A stretch of 64,000 bases of DNA from Microbulbifer taiwanensis (GCF_014904815.1 NZ_JACZFR010000007.1:124001-188000); one strand, 5' to 3'. Numbered from the stretch's first letter, positions 1 to 9,735 are shown. Notes: generated by a model not told the origin, from the letters alone. Numbers and translations are program-made.

Positions 1-447
1 GTAGCTTGAACAGTGGGAATTGTCTTTCAGCGGAAACCAGCCACCTTTCTTGCGATTGCCGACATTACCGCAAGCTCGGAAGTTCATGTAATCGAAGGCC
101 AGCCACCAGTAGCCGTCCCGCTGACTTCCGTCCAGCGCCTTGGCTTCCTTTTTGGGACGGAAGTGTTCCACATCGTAGTGCGAATAGAGCTCTCGCACTT
201 CCGAAAACCAGCACTTTTTGGCGGAAAGCGCCAGCAGCCACTCCTTCAAGGCACCCCAGTGGGCGCTGTGTTGGTCGATCAGCACGTTGCGCTCTTCGCG
301 CTTGCCTGCATTGTCTAGGGCGGCCAGCTCGGCTACCAGCTGCTCCGACTTGGCCTGCCATGCCTGCCACTGCTCTTGGGTCCACGGCTCCCAACCGGGA
401 ATGTCGGTGTCGGTAGGCAGCCTGTTTTCCAAATCGATCCAGATCAC
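1..447 (-). CDS. HNH endonuclease-like protein of a restriction-associated ATPase pair (3' end outside window)
   Basis: The GTG start at 447-445 overlaps the TGA stop of the upstream ATPase gene (GTGA), so the two are translationally coupled. The frame is open for 149 codons to the window edge. Residue Cys79 is followed by DVEHFRPK (residues 92-99), then GYWWLAFDY (112-120) and NRKKG (131-135). This spacing is typical of the HNH nucleases (TIGR02646-like, PtuB-like) that partner SMC-like or OLD-like AAA ATPases in retron, Septu and restriction-linked defence modules. The expected role is a DNA or tRNA-cutting effector controlled by the ATPase; the effector target is inference. The second half of the HNH core and the C-terminus lie beyond the window. 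Confidence 0.75.
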   Translation of the reverse strand, partial: MIWIDLENRLPTDTDIPGWEPWTQEQWQAWQAKSEQLVAELAALDNAGKREERNVLIDQHSAHWGALKEWLLALSAKKCWFSEVRELYSHYDVEHFRPKKEAKALDGSQRDGYWWLAFDYMNFRACGNVGNRKKGGWFPLKDNSHCSSY

Positions 448-2192
448 TGGTCGGCCTCCTCGCGCAGGATTTCGTCGATGATTTCGTCGGCAATGCGGTC
501 CTGTTCGACCTGTTCTTCCGGCGTGAGTGTGGGTTTGCGGAAGCGGCGGTGCTCTGCCATCTTGCGTACGAACAGCGCGTAATCCGGGTCGCGGAAGTCG
601 GCGGTGGAAAAGCCAAGATCGGCCAGTTCTGTACTCAGACGGCTGAGTTCTGCATCTTCCTCAGGCGTGCGAGGTGATTTGACAAACAGCTCGTTGCGAC
701 GGAACAGCCGCCGCTCGGTTTCCGCATCCAGCGTGGATGAAAGGCCAAAGAGTTCGCTCTTGAGCAGGCCGGTAACGCCCATGCCTTGCGGGTGTTCCTC
801 CGGAATATCCACCACCGAGCGCTCATCGTCGCGGCGCAGGATGTGCACTTGGTCACGCTTGAGACTGCCCACCATTATTGGGTCGTGGGTGGTGATCAGG
901 ACCTGCGATTCGCCCTGTAGTGCAGCTTTATCAGTCCCAAGTACTCCCTCGATTTCATCGAAGTAGCGCAGCTTCCAGATGGGGTTCAGGTGGGTGTCTG
1001 GTTCGTCCAGCAGGAACAGGCAGTGGTCCTCGCGGGTGATGCGCATCAGGCCGAGCACGGTGAGCATTTGCAGTTCGCCTTCCGAAAGCTGGGTAAAACC
1101 CACATCGCCACCTTGCTTGTCGCTCTTCCTGACGGTGATGCGCACCTCCTCGATCAGGTCGCCGATATAGGCACCCTCGGCGTAGCGAAAGAAACTGTCG
1201 GTACTACCTGCCAGCTCACCCAGCTCCCTGAGTTTTTCGTGGCTGGGTACAAACAAATAGAGCTGTTTCTGTTTTTCGGTACGGCCTCGAAAGTCGATCT
1301 GCTTGCTGGCCTCCTGCTCGATGGGGGACCAGGCCACCTGCCACAGCTTGTCGAGGAATTCATTGACCACATTGCCGCGTGCGTACCAGAAGCGCGGGTC
1401 GCCCTCGCTCAACTCCTGTTCGTCGAACTTGCCATTCCTGCGCTTCTCTCGCAGGCGGTGCGGTTCTTTCAGTACGAACAGTGCGGACTCCAGCCTTTCT
1501 ATATGCAGATTGGCCAGTACCTTCTGGAACACTGGGTCGTCCGACAGCAGGCAGGCCAGCAGTACCAACTGGCTGTGTCCCCCGCGACAGTAGAAGAGGC
1601 GGCGCAGGCGGTCGTCACCGGAGCGCCGCGCGCGGCTTTCGATATCCTCGCGCAGCCTGGCGGCGGCGTCCGCGTCGAATTCCCCTTGGTGGTACAGGCT
1701 GGCGAGCGCTTCTTCGCTGAGTTTTTCCTCGGCCGTAATCTCCTGGCGGCGGTTGAAGCGGCGCTGGTGTTCCTGAAACAGCGTCTCGATACGCTCGTTG
1801 CGGCCAGAGTAGTAGGCAAAGATATGCGAGGGCAGCAGCTCGCGGTTTTTGAGCAGATAGCCCTGGGATTCGGCCTCGCCGTCCACCCACACGAAGGGGC
1901 GCTTCTGCCTGGCAGAGTCCGCCTGGATGCGCACGATGCGGTCGCGAATGCTGTATTCCAGTGTATAGTCGAGGGTGGCGTCCCGGTCCAGGTCGATATC
2001 GCGGAAGATGGTGATCAGCGCCTCGATCAGGTTGGACTTGCCGGTGCCATTCTGGCCGATCAGCGCGTGGCTGCGGATGGTCTTGCGTGGCGCGTCGGTA
2101 TGACCCGGCGTTGGCTCCAAGTGGGTGGCGAAATCCATCTGCAGTCCGCGCAGGTTGCGGAAAAGCGGAATTTCCAGGCGCAGCAGCTGCAT
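444..2192 (-). CDS. Restriction system-associated AAA family ATPase
   Basis: A 582-aa ABC/SMC-type ATPase. Walker A is GQNGTGKS (residues 46-53), the ABC-like signature LSEGE is at 369-373, Walker B CLFLLDEPDTH at 391-401 and an H-loop TTHDP at about 434-438. The region between is largely helical, as in OLD/RecF-like and PtuA-like proteins. It starts one base after the hsdS stop and overlaps the HNH gene, so it belongs to the type I restriction operon. Proteins of this type (TIGR04435-like) are known as restriction system-associated ATPases. The likely role is sensing DNA or phage and gating the HNH partner; this is inferred from context and from the Septu/PtuAB precedent. The C-terminal 60 residues are highly charged. 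Confidence 0.88.
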   Translation of the reverse strand: MQLLRLEIPLFRNLRGLQMDFATHLEPTPGHTDAPRKTIRSHALIGQNGTGKSNLIEALITIFRDIDLDRDATLDYTLEYSIRDRIVRIQADSARQKRPFVWVDGEAESQGYLLKNRELLPSHIFAYYSGRNERIETLFQEHQRRFNRRQEITAEEKLSEEALASLYHQGEFDADAAARLREDIESRARRSGDDRLRRLFYCRGGHSQLVLLACLLSDDPVFQKVLANLHIERLESALFVLKEPHRLREKRRNGKFDEQELSEGDPRFWYARGNVVNEFLDKLWQVAWSPIEQEASKQIDFRGRTEKQKQLYLFVPSHEKLRELGELAGSTDSFFRYAEGAYIGDLIEEVRITVRKSDKQGGDVGFTQLSEGELQMLTVLGLMRITREDHCLFLLDEPDTHLNPIWKLRYFDEIEGVLGTDKAALQGESQVLITTHDPIMVGSLKRDQVHILRRDDERSVVDIPEEHPQGMGVTGLLKSELFGLSSTLDAETERRLFRRNELFVKSPRTPEEDAELSRLSTELADLGFSTADFRDPDYALFVRKMAEHRRFRKPTLTPEEQVEQDRIADEIIDEILREEADQ

Positions 2193-2193
2193 C

Positions 2194-4182
2194 TTAAACC
2201 CCAGCCCCTTCGGCGAATACTTCGCGCATCTCGGCCGGCGCGGGTTCCTGAATCCAGCCGTGGTAGACCTCGGTTTTCAGTTGCGCATAGAAGGCGTCAA
2301 TCTCGCCGCCGAAACGCTGCCACAGGTCTTTGGCCATCATCTCGCCGCTGTGTCGGGCGAGGAGGGTGGCCAGCGGCGCCCGGGACTTGATATCCGGTGT
2401 CTGTCCCAGGCGCAGAGGTGATATCAGTTCGGTTTGCGGGGCTTTCACGGGTTTTTCCTCTTCTTGTTCGGTACTGATGCCGGTGAGAGCTGCCACAGCT
2501 GTGCTAGCTAACCGGTCAGAAAGCTCCTTAGTTTGGTGGAGTTGGGATTCCAGCGCACCACAGATATGCATTAATTTCTCAACTCGATCCACAATACGAT
2601 CTTGCTCCTCAAGCGGTGGAATTGGCAACTCAAGCTGCTTTAGCTTCGCCGCCTTGATGCCCTTTGCTGTCATTCCCGTCGAATTGTCTATAAGTAGCTT
2701 TTGAAAAGTGGGTGACAACATAAAATTCATCGCACAGCGCGTATTGAGATCAGCGAATGGCTGTAGATCAATAATGCGTTGTGCCAACGCGAATTTCGGG
2801 TCATTCTCGATCAGTGCAACATTTCCTAAGGGTGCCTCGGTAGTAAAAAGCAAATCTCCTATTCTGGGATATCCGCGAGTCATCCATACTCTATAAGATT
2901 CTTCTGAAATGTATTCCTTAGGATCTTTGTTCAATTGCCCTGAGCGCACGTTCTTAGCCGTGATAAGGGTAACTCCTGAGCTAGTTTTGGGCGGAGTTTT
3001 TCCTCGATAATCAATAAACTGAAAGAGTGCATCTAATGGGATACGTTGCCAGTGTTCGGGAAGGTTAATATCCAGCTGAGTAACGTCAGTTGCTTTGGCA
3101 GCTTTACGTTTCATCTTTCCTGCAGAAAGTCGATCAGATTTTCCGCTGATGCAGCGTTCTGTGAATAGCTCTACGGATTCATCATTGTCGTCTTTCTCGG
3201 AAAGTAAACCGTGAATTGAAAGGTCAAGCACAAGGTTTCGCAGTTCATCTACATCCTCCGGTGCACTAAATAGCTGCTCGAAATTTGCTTCCAGCCGTGC
3301 CCAGGAATCCTGAAGTTCGTGCGGACTTTCGGCACTGGAGACTGCTCGCAGGGTGGATTGGCGCAGGGCGTTTTGCAGCTTGCGGTGCTCTTGTTGCTGC
3401 GCTTCCAGCTTGTCGCATAGGGCCATCAGCTCATCGACCTTGGCGACGATACGCGTTTGCTCTTCGAGTGGTGGCAGTGGAAACGCCCGAGTAGCAAAAT
3501 AGTCTGTGGGAAGTCGTTTCTGACCAGCGGTGCCTGTCATACTCTCCTTGCCTTCAGCAACAAAAAGTGGAGAGCGGAGAAAAAGGTAGACGTAAGTAGG
3601 CAGGACACCGTCGTGTATCGGGCGAAATACATGGAGTTCCGTAGATCCAGCTCCAATACCTAGATCACTTCGAAGATCTGTGATGACAGCTGATTTGCCA
3701 TTCTCAAAACACGGAGTGATTTTAGCCAGCACTACGTCATGATTGGAAAAATGAGTATAGCCTTTCTTGATTTTGCTCCACTGTTTTATCTCGACAAAAA
3801 GCGCTCCGAGATGAGTTTGCGGGATGCCACTCATTGGTACAAACGCCACCAGGCTGTCATCCGGGGCGTCGTTCCTTGGGCTGATCTCTCCAACGTCCAG
3901 CAATCGAGTCCAGCGCCAGGATTCTGGAATTTTAAACTCGAGCGGAGGTTGGACAGGTTCATTTTCAAGCTTCTTTATTCGCTTGTATTTTTTCTCACGG
4001 ATCAGACGTTGACGCACCTGTTCGATATCTGCCAGCAAAATTTCAACATCAGAATCCTGATCGCGTCTAGTTGAGAGAGAGCCCGTTACAGCAAGCTGGT
4101 AAATCATCTCCCTTAGCTGGGCTATGCCTCCCGGCGCGTTAACAATATGCCCAAATTCCGCCAAAAACTGCTGAGCGTCCAT
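2194..4182 (-). CDS. hsdS: Type I restriction-modification specificity subunit S
   Basis: A 662-aa protein that recognises the bipartite DNA target of the type I enzyme. The ATG at 4182 shares one base with the TGA stop of the DUF1016 gene. The open frame continues further upstream, but there it only shadows that gene. Two Methylase_S modules are visible: target recognition domain 1 (about residues 85-250) ending in PLPPLEEQTRIVAKVDEL and a conserved helix, and domain 2 (about 350-510) ending in PIPPLEEQDRIVDRVEKL and a second helix. Beyond these is an unusual C-terminal tail of about 110 residues, found in some HsdS relatives. Part of the first domain is AT-richer than the flanks, which fits the known exchange of recognition domains. 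It should assemble with HsdM and HsdR. Confidence 0.93.
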   Translation of the reverse strand: MDAQQFLAEFGHIVNAPGGIAQLREMIYQLAVTGSLSTRRDQDSDVEILLADIEQVRQRLIREKKYKRIKKLENEPVQPPLEFKIPESWRWTRLLDVGEISPRNDAPDDSLVAFVPMSGIPQTHLGALFVEIKQWSKIKKGYTHFSNHDVVLAKITPCFENGKSAVITDLRSDLGIGAGSTELHVFRPIHDGVLPTYVYLFLRSPLFVAEGKESMTGTAGQKRLPTDYFATRAFPLPPLEEQTRIVAKVDELMALCDKLEAQQQEHRKLQNALRQSTLRAVSSAESPHELQDSWARLEANFEQLFSAPEDVDELRNLVLDLSIHGLLSEKDDNDESVELFTERCISGKSDRLSAGKMKRKAAKATDVTQLDINLPEHWQRIPLDALFQFIDYRGKTPPKTSSGVTLITAKNVRSGQLNKDPKEYISEESYRVWMTRGYPRIGDLLFTTEAPLGNVALIENDPKFALAQRIIDLQPFADLNTRCAMNFMLSPTFQKLLIDNSTGMTAKGIKAAKLKQLELPIPPLEEQDRIVDRVEKLMHICGALESQLHQTKELSDRLASTAVAALTGISTEQEEEKPVKAPQTELISPLRLGQTPDIKSRAPLATLLARHSGEMMAKDLWQRFGGEIDAFYAQLKTEVYHGWIQEPAPAEMREVFAEGAGV

Positions 4183-5252
4183 CAGGCGTCTTCCTCCCCA
4201 ATATCTTGATTTCTTGCCAGTCGCGCCCGCGAGCGCTCTACGGCCTCGTGCAACTTGGCCTGCAGTACTTCCCTGGGTGGCAGTACGGTCAGGTACTCGG
4301 CCACGTGAATACCGCTGGCGTCCAGTTCCAGCAGTTCTATCTGCTCTTTCTTTTTGCCGCTGCACAGAATGATGCCCAGTGGCGGCTCCTCGCCCTGTTC
4401 CCGTTCGTGTCTGGCCAGCCAGCGCAGGTAGAGCTCCATCTGCCCCTTGTCGGCGGCCTTGAAGTCGCCGAGCTTGAGATCGATGGCCACTAGGCGCTTG
4501 AGGCGGCGGTTGTAGAACAGCAGGTCTATATAGAAGTCGTCGTTGTCGATCTGGATGCGCTTTTGCCGCGCCACGAAGGTGAAGCCGGCTCCCAGCTCCA
4601 GTAGAAAGAGTTCCAGCTCGCGCAGTATGGCGTCTTCCAGGTCTTTTTCCAGGTAGCGGTCGCGCAGGCCCAGGAAGTCCAGCACATAGGGATCTTTCAA
4701 TACCAGCGCAGGGCTCAGGTCGCCATTGTCGCGCAGGGCGGCCAGTTCCCGGTTCAACAGTTGGTCCGGTTGTTGGGAGAGGGCGGTGCGCTCGAAGAGC
4801 ATGGAGTCCAGGCGCTCCTGCAGGGTGCGGGTGCTCCAGCGCTCCTGCTGGCACATTTGCAGGTAGAAGTCGCGCTTGAGCGGGTCTTCGATATAGATCA
4901 GGGTCTTGATATGGGTCCAGCTCAATTGTCTCCGCACCGCGGAGACAATCTCCTCGGTGGGGAAGACTTCTGCAAAGCGCAGCATATGGCGCAGGTTCTT
5001 GACAGAGAAGCCGCGCCCGTACTCGGCCTGCAGCTGCCCCGCCAGGGCGGGGACTATCTGCTCGCCGTAGGCGGCGCGGTCGCCCTGCAGCACTTCGCGC
5101 CGGATGCGCTGGCCGATATGCCAGTAGAGCATGGTCAGCGCGCTGTTGACGGTGCGGGCGAGCTGGCGGCGGCTCTGTTCGATCAGCTGGCGGATATCGC
5201 CCAGTAGTCGTTGCTGGGCTGCCGCTGGGGCCGGTTTCTTTCCTGAGCTCAT
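4182..5252 (-). CDS. DUF1016 / YhcG-type PD-(D/E)XK nuclease family protein
   Basis: A 356-aa protein with the N-terminal DUF1016 region (about residues 15-170: LYWHIGQRI, GFSVKNLRHMLRFAE, LSWTHIKTL) and a C-terminal PD-(D/E)XK fold around DDFYIDLLFYNRRLKRLVAIDLKLG, where the D and the D-x-K are the presumed catalytic residues. YhcG-family proteins often sit inside type I restriction loci, but their function there is not settled. Its start overlaps the hsdM stop (ATGA) and its stop overlaps the hsdS start, so it is expressed with the methylase. It could be a second nuclease, a repair factor or a modulator of the complex. Confidence 0.88.
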   Translation of the reverse strand: MSSGKKPAPAAAQQRLLGDIRQLIEQSRRQLARTVNSALTMLYWHIGQRIRREVLQGDRAAYGEQIVPALAGQLQAEYGRGFSVKNLRHMLRFAEVFPTEEIVSAVRRQLSWTHIKTLIYIEDPLKRDFYLQMCQQERWSTRTLQERLDSMLFERTALSQQPDQLLNRELAALRDNGDLSPALVLKDPYVLDFLGLRDRYLEKDLEDAILRELELFLLELGAGFTFVARQKRIQIDNDDFYIDLLFYNRRLKRLVAIDLKLGDFKAADKGQMELYLRWLARHEREQGEEPPLGIILCSGKKKEQIELLELDASGIHVAEYLTVLPPREVLQAKLHEAVERSRARLARNQDIGEEDA

Positions 5253-7030
5253 TCCGCGGTGGCCTCTGCAACAAAGTGATGCGCCAGTGCGGCTGCCAGT
5301 TCACTCTTCAGGCGGTTTTCGGTCTCCTCGATTTCTCCCAAGAGGGTCTTGTACTTCTCCAGCAGGATATCGGGGTCGTGGCTCTCCTCTGCTGGCGCAT
5401 TAGGGTTTTTCTGATCGAGGTTGTAGATGGGCCAGTAGAGGCGATCGCCGGCAGCTTGGGCGTCGCGGGCCTGGAGGCGCAGGACGTCGGCCTTGTCGCG
5501 CAGTTCGGCTATCTCGTCTTCGACCGGCTTGCGCTTTTTCTTGGTGCTGACTCCCTTGATGGAGTCCCGCAGCTCGCGTATCTGCGTTTCCAGGAGCGAG
5601 GCCTCATTGTTCAATGCCTCTGCGCGATCCCAGTGTGGCCTGGCCGCGGACACGGCCGTTTCGCGCTTGGCCTTGAAGTCTAGCTTCCAGGCGAATTCAT
5701 TTTCCACCCGGTCGGCGAAGTCGTTGTCCTCCGAGCCCCACCAATCCTGCTCGGGTTTGAATTCCTCGAAGCGGATGGGTTTGGTCTTGGAATAGCTCTT
5801 GTAGCCCGGCGGGTAGGGGTGTTCGTGAAACCAGATAGTGTCGGTGTGGAAGTGCTCGCTGCCGTCATCCACCGTGGCACCCTTGGTAAAGAACAGCAGG
5901 TTGGTTTTGATGGTGGTGTAGGGGGCGAAGACGCCCTTGGGCAGGCGCACTATGGTGTGCAGTCTGCACTCGCGCAGCAGCTGTTCTTTCAGGGTGGCCT
6001 TGATGCCCTCGCCGAACAGGAAGCCGTCCGGCAGCACTACGGCGGCGCGGCCGTTTTCTTTCAGCAGCTTCTTGACGATCAGCGCCATAAACATATCGGC
6101 GGTCTCGCGGGTGCGCAGATTTGCCGGGTAGTCGCTGCCGGCGCCATCGTCTTCGTAACCGCCAAAGGGCGGGTTGGTGATGACACAATCGACCTTGTCA
6201 TCGCGGCCCCAGTCGTTCCAGGCTCTACCCAGAGTGTTTCTGTGTTCTACCTGGCTGGGGACGTCGATACCGTGCAGCAGCATATTGGTGGTGCACAGCA
6301 GGTGTGGCAGTTGTTTTTTTTCGATGCCGCGGATGGCCGCCTCAATCGCGCGTTGCTCCCTGACGCCAGACTTGGTTGTTCGTTGATTCCGCAAGTAGTC
6401 AATCGTGGCAGTTAAGAAGCCACCGGTGCCGCAGGCCGGGTCTAGCACCACCTCTTTCTTTTTCAGCCTTGGATTGACTCTGTCTACCATAAACTGGGTG
6501 ATGGCGCGCGGCGTATAGAATTCGCCGGCATTGCCGGCGCCGCGCAAGTCATTGAGCAGCTGCTCGTACACATCCCCCAAGTTGGCGCGGGTCTTGAAGT
6601 CGTGGAAGTCGATGGCCTCTTCCAGTTTTTCGATCACGGCCAGCAACTGGGTGCCGGACTTCATGTAGTTGTTGGCGTCCTCGAAGACGCTGCGGATCAC
6701 CTTGTGCTGCGGGCTCCGACTGGCATCCAGCTCCTTCAGTGTGGGAAACAGATCGTTATTGACGAAATTGATGATGGCCATTCCGGGCCTCTGCGGCATT
6801 TTCTTGCCGTCCACGCCTGGCACATAGGCGGCCCAGTTGCGCCAGCGGTATTCACTGGGGAGGGGGGAGCGGTATTTGGGATTGTCGTCTTCCCACTCCT
6901 CTTCGCGCTGATCGAACACCTTGAGGAAAAGCATCCAGGTAAGCTGACCCAGGCGCTGGGCGTCGCCGTCGACGCCGTCGTCCTTGCGCATAATGTCCTG
7001 GATGGATTTGATGGTACTGCTGAGATTCAT
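5249..7030 (-). CDS. hsdM: Type I restriction-modification methyltransferase subunit M
   Basis: A 593-aa N6-adenine methyltransferase. The N-terminal HsdM helical domain (residues 1-160) is followed by the SAM-binding motif DPACGTGGF (about 197-205) and the catalytic motif NPPF (about 286). The C-terminus contains a coiled-coil segment (ETQIRELRDSIKGV, DEIAELRDKADVLRLQ) that would contact HsdS. It methylates the host recognition sites so that HsdR does not cut them, working as M2S1. It lies 24 bp after hsdR and overlaps the DUF1016 gene by four bases. Confidence 0.96.
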   Translation of the reverse strand: MNLSSTIKSIQDIMRKDDGVDGDAQRLGQLTWMLFLKVFDQREEEWEDDNPKYRSPLPSEYRWRNWAAYVPGVDGKKMPQRPGMAIINFVNNDLFPTLKELDASRSPQHKVIRSVFEDANNYMKSGTQLLAVIEKLEEAIDFHDFKTRANLGDVYEQLLNDLRGAGNAGEFYTPRAITQFMVDRVNPRLKKKEVVLDPACGTGGFLTATIDYLRNQRTTKSGVREQRAIEAAIRGIEKKQLPHLLCTTNMLLHGIDVPSQVEHRNTLGRAWNDWGRDDKVDCVITNPPFGGYEDDGAGSDYPANLRTRETADMFMALIVKKLLKENGRAAVVLPDGFLFGEGIKATLKEQLLRECRLHTIVRLPKGVFAPYTTIKTNLLFFTKGATVDDGSEHFHTDTIWFHEHPYPPGYKSYSKTKPIRFEEFKPEQDWWGSEDNDFADRVENEFAWKLDFKAKRETAVSAARPHWDRAEALNNEASLLETQIRELRDSIKGVSTKKKRKPVEDEIAELRDKADVLRLQARDAQAAGDRLYWPIYNLDQKNPNAPAEESHDPDILLEKYKTLLGEIEETENRLKSELAAALAHHFVAEATAE

Positions 7031-7054
7031 CTCGTTGTTCTCGTATTCCTGAAA

Positions 7055-9496
7055 TTACGCCGGCTCGGTCTGTTGCCGTTGCGGCGTGTTGTAGATTGCC
7101 TGTTCGAGTTCATGTAGGGCGTGGGTGTATTGTTCGACACCGCCAAAGATACCGCGCCGGATTTGTGTCTTGCTGCCAAATCCATCAAAGGGGGGCAGCT
7201 CCAGCACTTTTGCGTCTTCTATGTCCTGGACGCCGTGGTCTGCAAACTTGTCCAGCAAGGCTTCCAGTACTGCGCGGGCCTGTTCACCATACTTCCCGAA
7301 CACGTCCCGCTTTTTGACGTTGTTGGCGCGCTCGCGCCGGGTGAGCGGTTCCTGATCGAAGGCGACATGGGCCACCAGGTCGAATGCGTCGAGCTCATCT
7401 CCATTGGGGATTGCCTGTTGCAACACAGCAAGGGGGACGCCGTGTTCGGCCAGTTCCTCGAGCACGGCCTGCTTGCGCTCGGCATTGTTCCACCGGCGCA
7501 GGAAGTCCTTGAGGCTGCCGAACTCAGCTTGCAGTGCTCTTCTGATGTCGCCCCTGAGCAGGACTCGGTAGTCTTCGGTGATCAGTTTGCCCTCGGCATC
7601 CAGGTATTGGGAGCGCTCCACGGCCAGGCGCACGTCCACGTCGTCGATAATGTACTTGGTGCGGCCTTCACCTGCGTTTCCATTTCTATCGCCGCCAGTT
7701 GGTATGGCGTTATCCATCGGGTCCGGGCTATAGGGAGGAACTTCCGGCTCATCGGTGCTCGGCCCATCCATAGAATCCGGAGGGATTACGGGGTCGTCTG
7801 CCTTGGGCTCGTAGATCACTGTGGGTTCGCCGTCGAAGTCTGGATCGGCGAACAGGCGTGTGGCGCCTTTGAAGTCTATGATGGTGAAGTAGAGCTTCTG
7901 ATAGTCCTCGCGCAGGCGGGTGCCACGACCGATGATCTGTTTGAATTCCGTCATCGAGTTGATGTTCTGATCGAGCACGATCAACTTGCAGGTCTTGGCG
8001 TCGACGCCGGTGGTCAGCAGCTTGGAGGTGGTGGCGATGACCGGGTAGGGCTCGTCGTTGTCAATGAAGTAGGAGAGTTGGGCCTTGCCTTCCCTGTCGT
8101 CACCAGTGATGCGCATTACATAGCGACGGTTACTGGCGGCGGCCGGGATGATTTTTACCAGCGCTTGCCGCATGCGTTCTGCGTGGTCCTGGTTGTCGCA
8201 AAACACAATAGTCTTTGCCATCGGATCGGTGACCTTGAGATATTCCCAGACCTTAGTGGCAACTAGCTGTGTACGCTTTTCCAGTACCAGATTGCGGTCG
8301 AAGTCTTTGGTGTTGTACTGGCGCTGTTCCACGAGTTGGCCCAGCTTGTCGAACTTGCCTTTCTCGGGGGTATACCCCACCGCATCGACGTCGGTTGCGA
8401 TGCGAATGACCTTATAGGGAGCCAGGAAGCCATCCTCGATGCCCTGTTTTAGCGAGTAGGTATAAATGGGGTTCCCGAAGTAGGTGGTGTTGCTGGCCTC
8501 TTTCGTCTCTCTGGGTGTGGCGGTCAGCCCCAGGTGCGTGGCGCTGCTGAAATAGTCGAGTACTTCGCGCCAGGCGGAATCGTCTGCGGCGCTGCCGCGA
8601 TGGCATTCGTCGATGACGACCAGGTCAAAGAAGTCCGTGGGGAATTGCCGATAAATCTGCTTCCACTCTTCTTTCCCGGTAACGGCTTGGTAGAGCGCGA
8701 GGTAGATCTCGTAGTTCTTCTTTACCTTGCGGTTGGTGACCTTGTGCATGACCTCGCCGAAGGGGGCGAAATCCTGCTGTATGGTCTGGTCGACGAGGAT
8801 GTTGCGGTCGGCCAAAAACAGGATGCGTTTCCGAGTCTTGGCTTTCCATAGTCGCCAGATGATCTGGAAGGCCGTATAAGTTTTGCCTGTACCGGTGGCC
8901 ATGACCAGCAACACGCGCTCTTGGCCCTTAGCAATGGCTTCGATAGCGCGGTTAATGGCTACCCGCTGGTAGTAGCGAGGTTCCTTGCCGCTGCCGTCAG
9001 TGTGAAATGGCTGTTCTACAAGTTGTATGGCATCGGCTTCAGCGAGGTCCTTCCACTCCTGATACAGTTGCCATAGTTCATCCAGTGTAGGGAACTGGTC
9101 GAGTTTGAGCTCACGCTCGATGGGCTGGGTCAAAGCGGTGCGGTCGTGGAGCAGGAAGCCCTCGCCGTTGCTGCTGACGGCAAAGGGAGCATCCAGCATT
9201 TCAGCGTAGGTCAGCGCCTGCTGCATCCCGTGGCCGATTGAAAAGCGTGCCTGCTTGGCCTCGATTACTGCGATTGGCAGGTTGGAGCGCGCATAGAGCA
9301 CGTAATCGGCGCGCTTTGGGCCACCTTTGACTTTGGGATTGAGGATGCGCGCCGCGAGCTTGCCGCGGACCATCACTCGACCATCGGTCAAATTCACTTC
9401 TTCTCGAAACTGGTGCTGCTGCCAGCCGGCTTGTTGGAGGGCCGGAGTGATAAACTTGGTGCAGATATCGCGTTCAGAGAGTTCTTTTTTATTCAT
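7055..9496 (-). CDS. hsdR: Type I restriction enzyme subunit R (EcoEI-like)
   Basis: An 813-aa motor and nuclease subunit. The N-terminal nuclease domain has the PD-(D/E)XK pattern ADYVLY...AVIEAKQ (residues 63-82). The SF2 helicase domain has Walker A MATGTGKT (199-206), the DECH box VVIDECHRGS (about 293) and motif VI near IIGRGTRLRED. The C-terminal part matches the EcoEI_R_C type. It translocates unmethylated foreign DNA and cleaves it. It is the first gene of the operon, and nothing else reads into it within 200 bp. Confidence 0.96.
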   Translation of the reverse strand: MNKKELSERDICTKFITPALQQAGWQQHQFREEVNLTDGRVMVRGKLAARILNPKVKGGPKRADYVLYARSNLPIAVIEAKQARFSIGHGMQQALTYAEMLDAPFAVSSNGEGFLLHDRTALTQPIERELKLDQFPTLDELWQLYQEWKDLAEADAIQLVEQPFHTDGSGKEPRYYQRVAINRAIEAIAKGQERVLLVMATGTGKTYTAFQIIWRLWKAKTRKRILFLADRNILVDQTIQQDFAPFGEVMHKVTNRKVKKNYEIYLALYQAVTGKEEWKQIYRQFPTDFFDLVVIDECHRGSAADDSAWREVLDYFSSATHLGLTATPRETKEASNTTYFGNPIYTYSLKQGIEDGFLAPYKVIRIATDVDAVGYTPEKGKFDKLGQLVEQRQYNTKDFDRNLVLEKRTQLVATKVWEYLKVTDPMAKTIVFCDNQDHAERMRQALVKIIPAAASNRRYVMRITGDDREGKAQLSYFIDNDEPYPVIATTSKLLTTGVDAKTCKLIVLDQNINSMTEFKQIIGRGTRLREDYQKLYFTIIDFKGATRLFADPDFDGEPTVIYEPKADDPVIPPDSMDGPSTDEPEVPPYSPDPMDNAIPTGGDRNGNAGEGRTKYIIDDVDVRLAVERSQYLDAEGKLITEDYRVLLRGDIRRALQAEFGSLKDFLRRWNNAERKQAVLEELAEHGVPLAVLQQAIPNGDELDAFDLVAHVAFDQEPLTRRERANNVKKRDVFGKYGEQARAVLEALLDKFADHGVQDIEDAKVLELPPFDGFGSKTQIRRGIFGGVEQYTHALHELEQAIYNTPQRQQTEPA

Positions 9497-9643
9497 TTTA
9501 TCAGCTCTCCCTGCCTGTTATTTGTGCACAGTGTTGCTTAAACGATCTTTTGTTATTCCCGATAGGATTGGTAAGGATGCTATGCGATCCTTGCAGATCA
9601 TTGTCGCGAGGAAAGGGCCTGTATCGCCTACAGAAACCCACAG

Positions 9644-9671
9644 AATATAACATCTGCAATGAAGCCGGCAA
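9644..9671 (-). promoter_or_regulatory. Candidate promoter of the hsdR operon
   Basis: On the minus strand TTGCCG (9671-9666) and TATATT (9649-9644) are separated by 16 bp, about 140 bp upstream of the hsdR start. The hexamers resemble sigma-70 boxes but the -35 is imperfect. No other good candidate was seen in the 240-bp gap. Confidence 0.35.
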
Positions 9672-9735
9672 AACCGGAGCATGATTGGTACGGTAAGGTT
9701 GGAAGTGCTAATTGATTCCCAAGAGACATAAATAA

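Noticed and set aside
990-2390. Plus-strand frame of 466 codons opposite the AAA ATPase
   Set aside because: The minus strand has Walker A, signature and Walker B motifs; the plus-strand product has none.
4183-5304. Open frame upstream of hsdS that would extend it to 1,036 residues
   Set aside because: It runs antiphase through the well-supported DUF1016 gene and its residues are arginine/proline-rich shadow. HsdS starts at the overlapping ATG at 4182.
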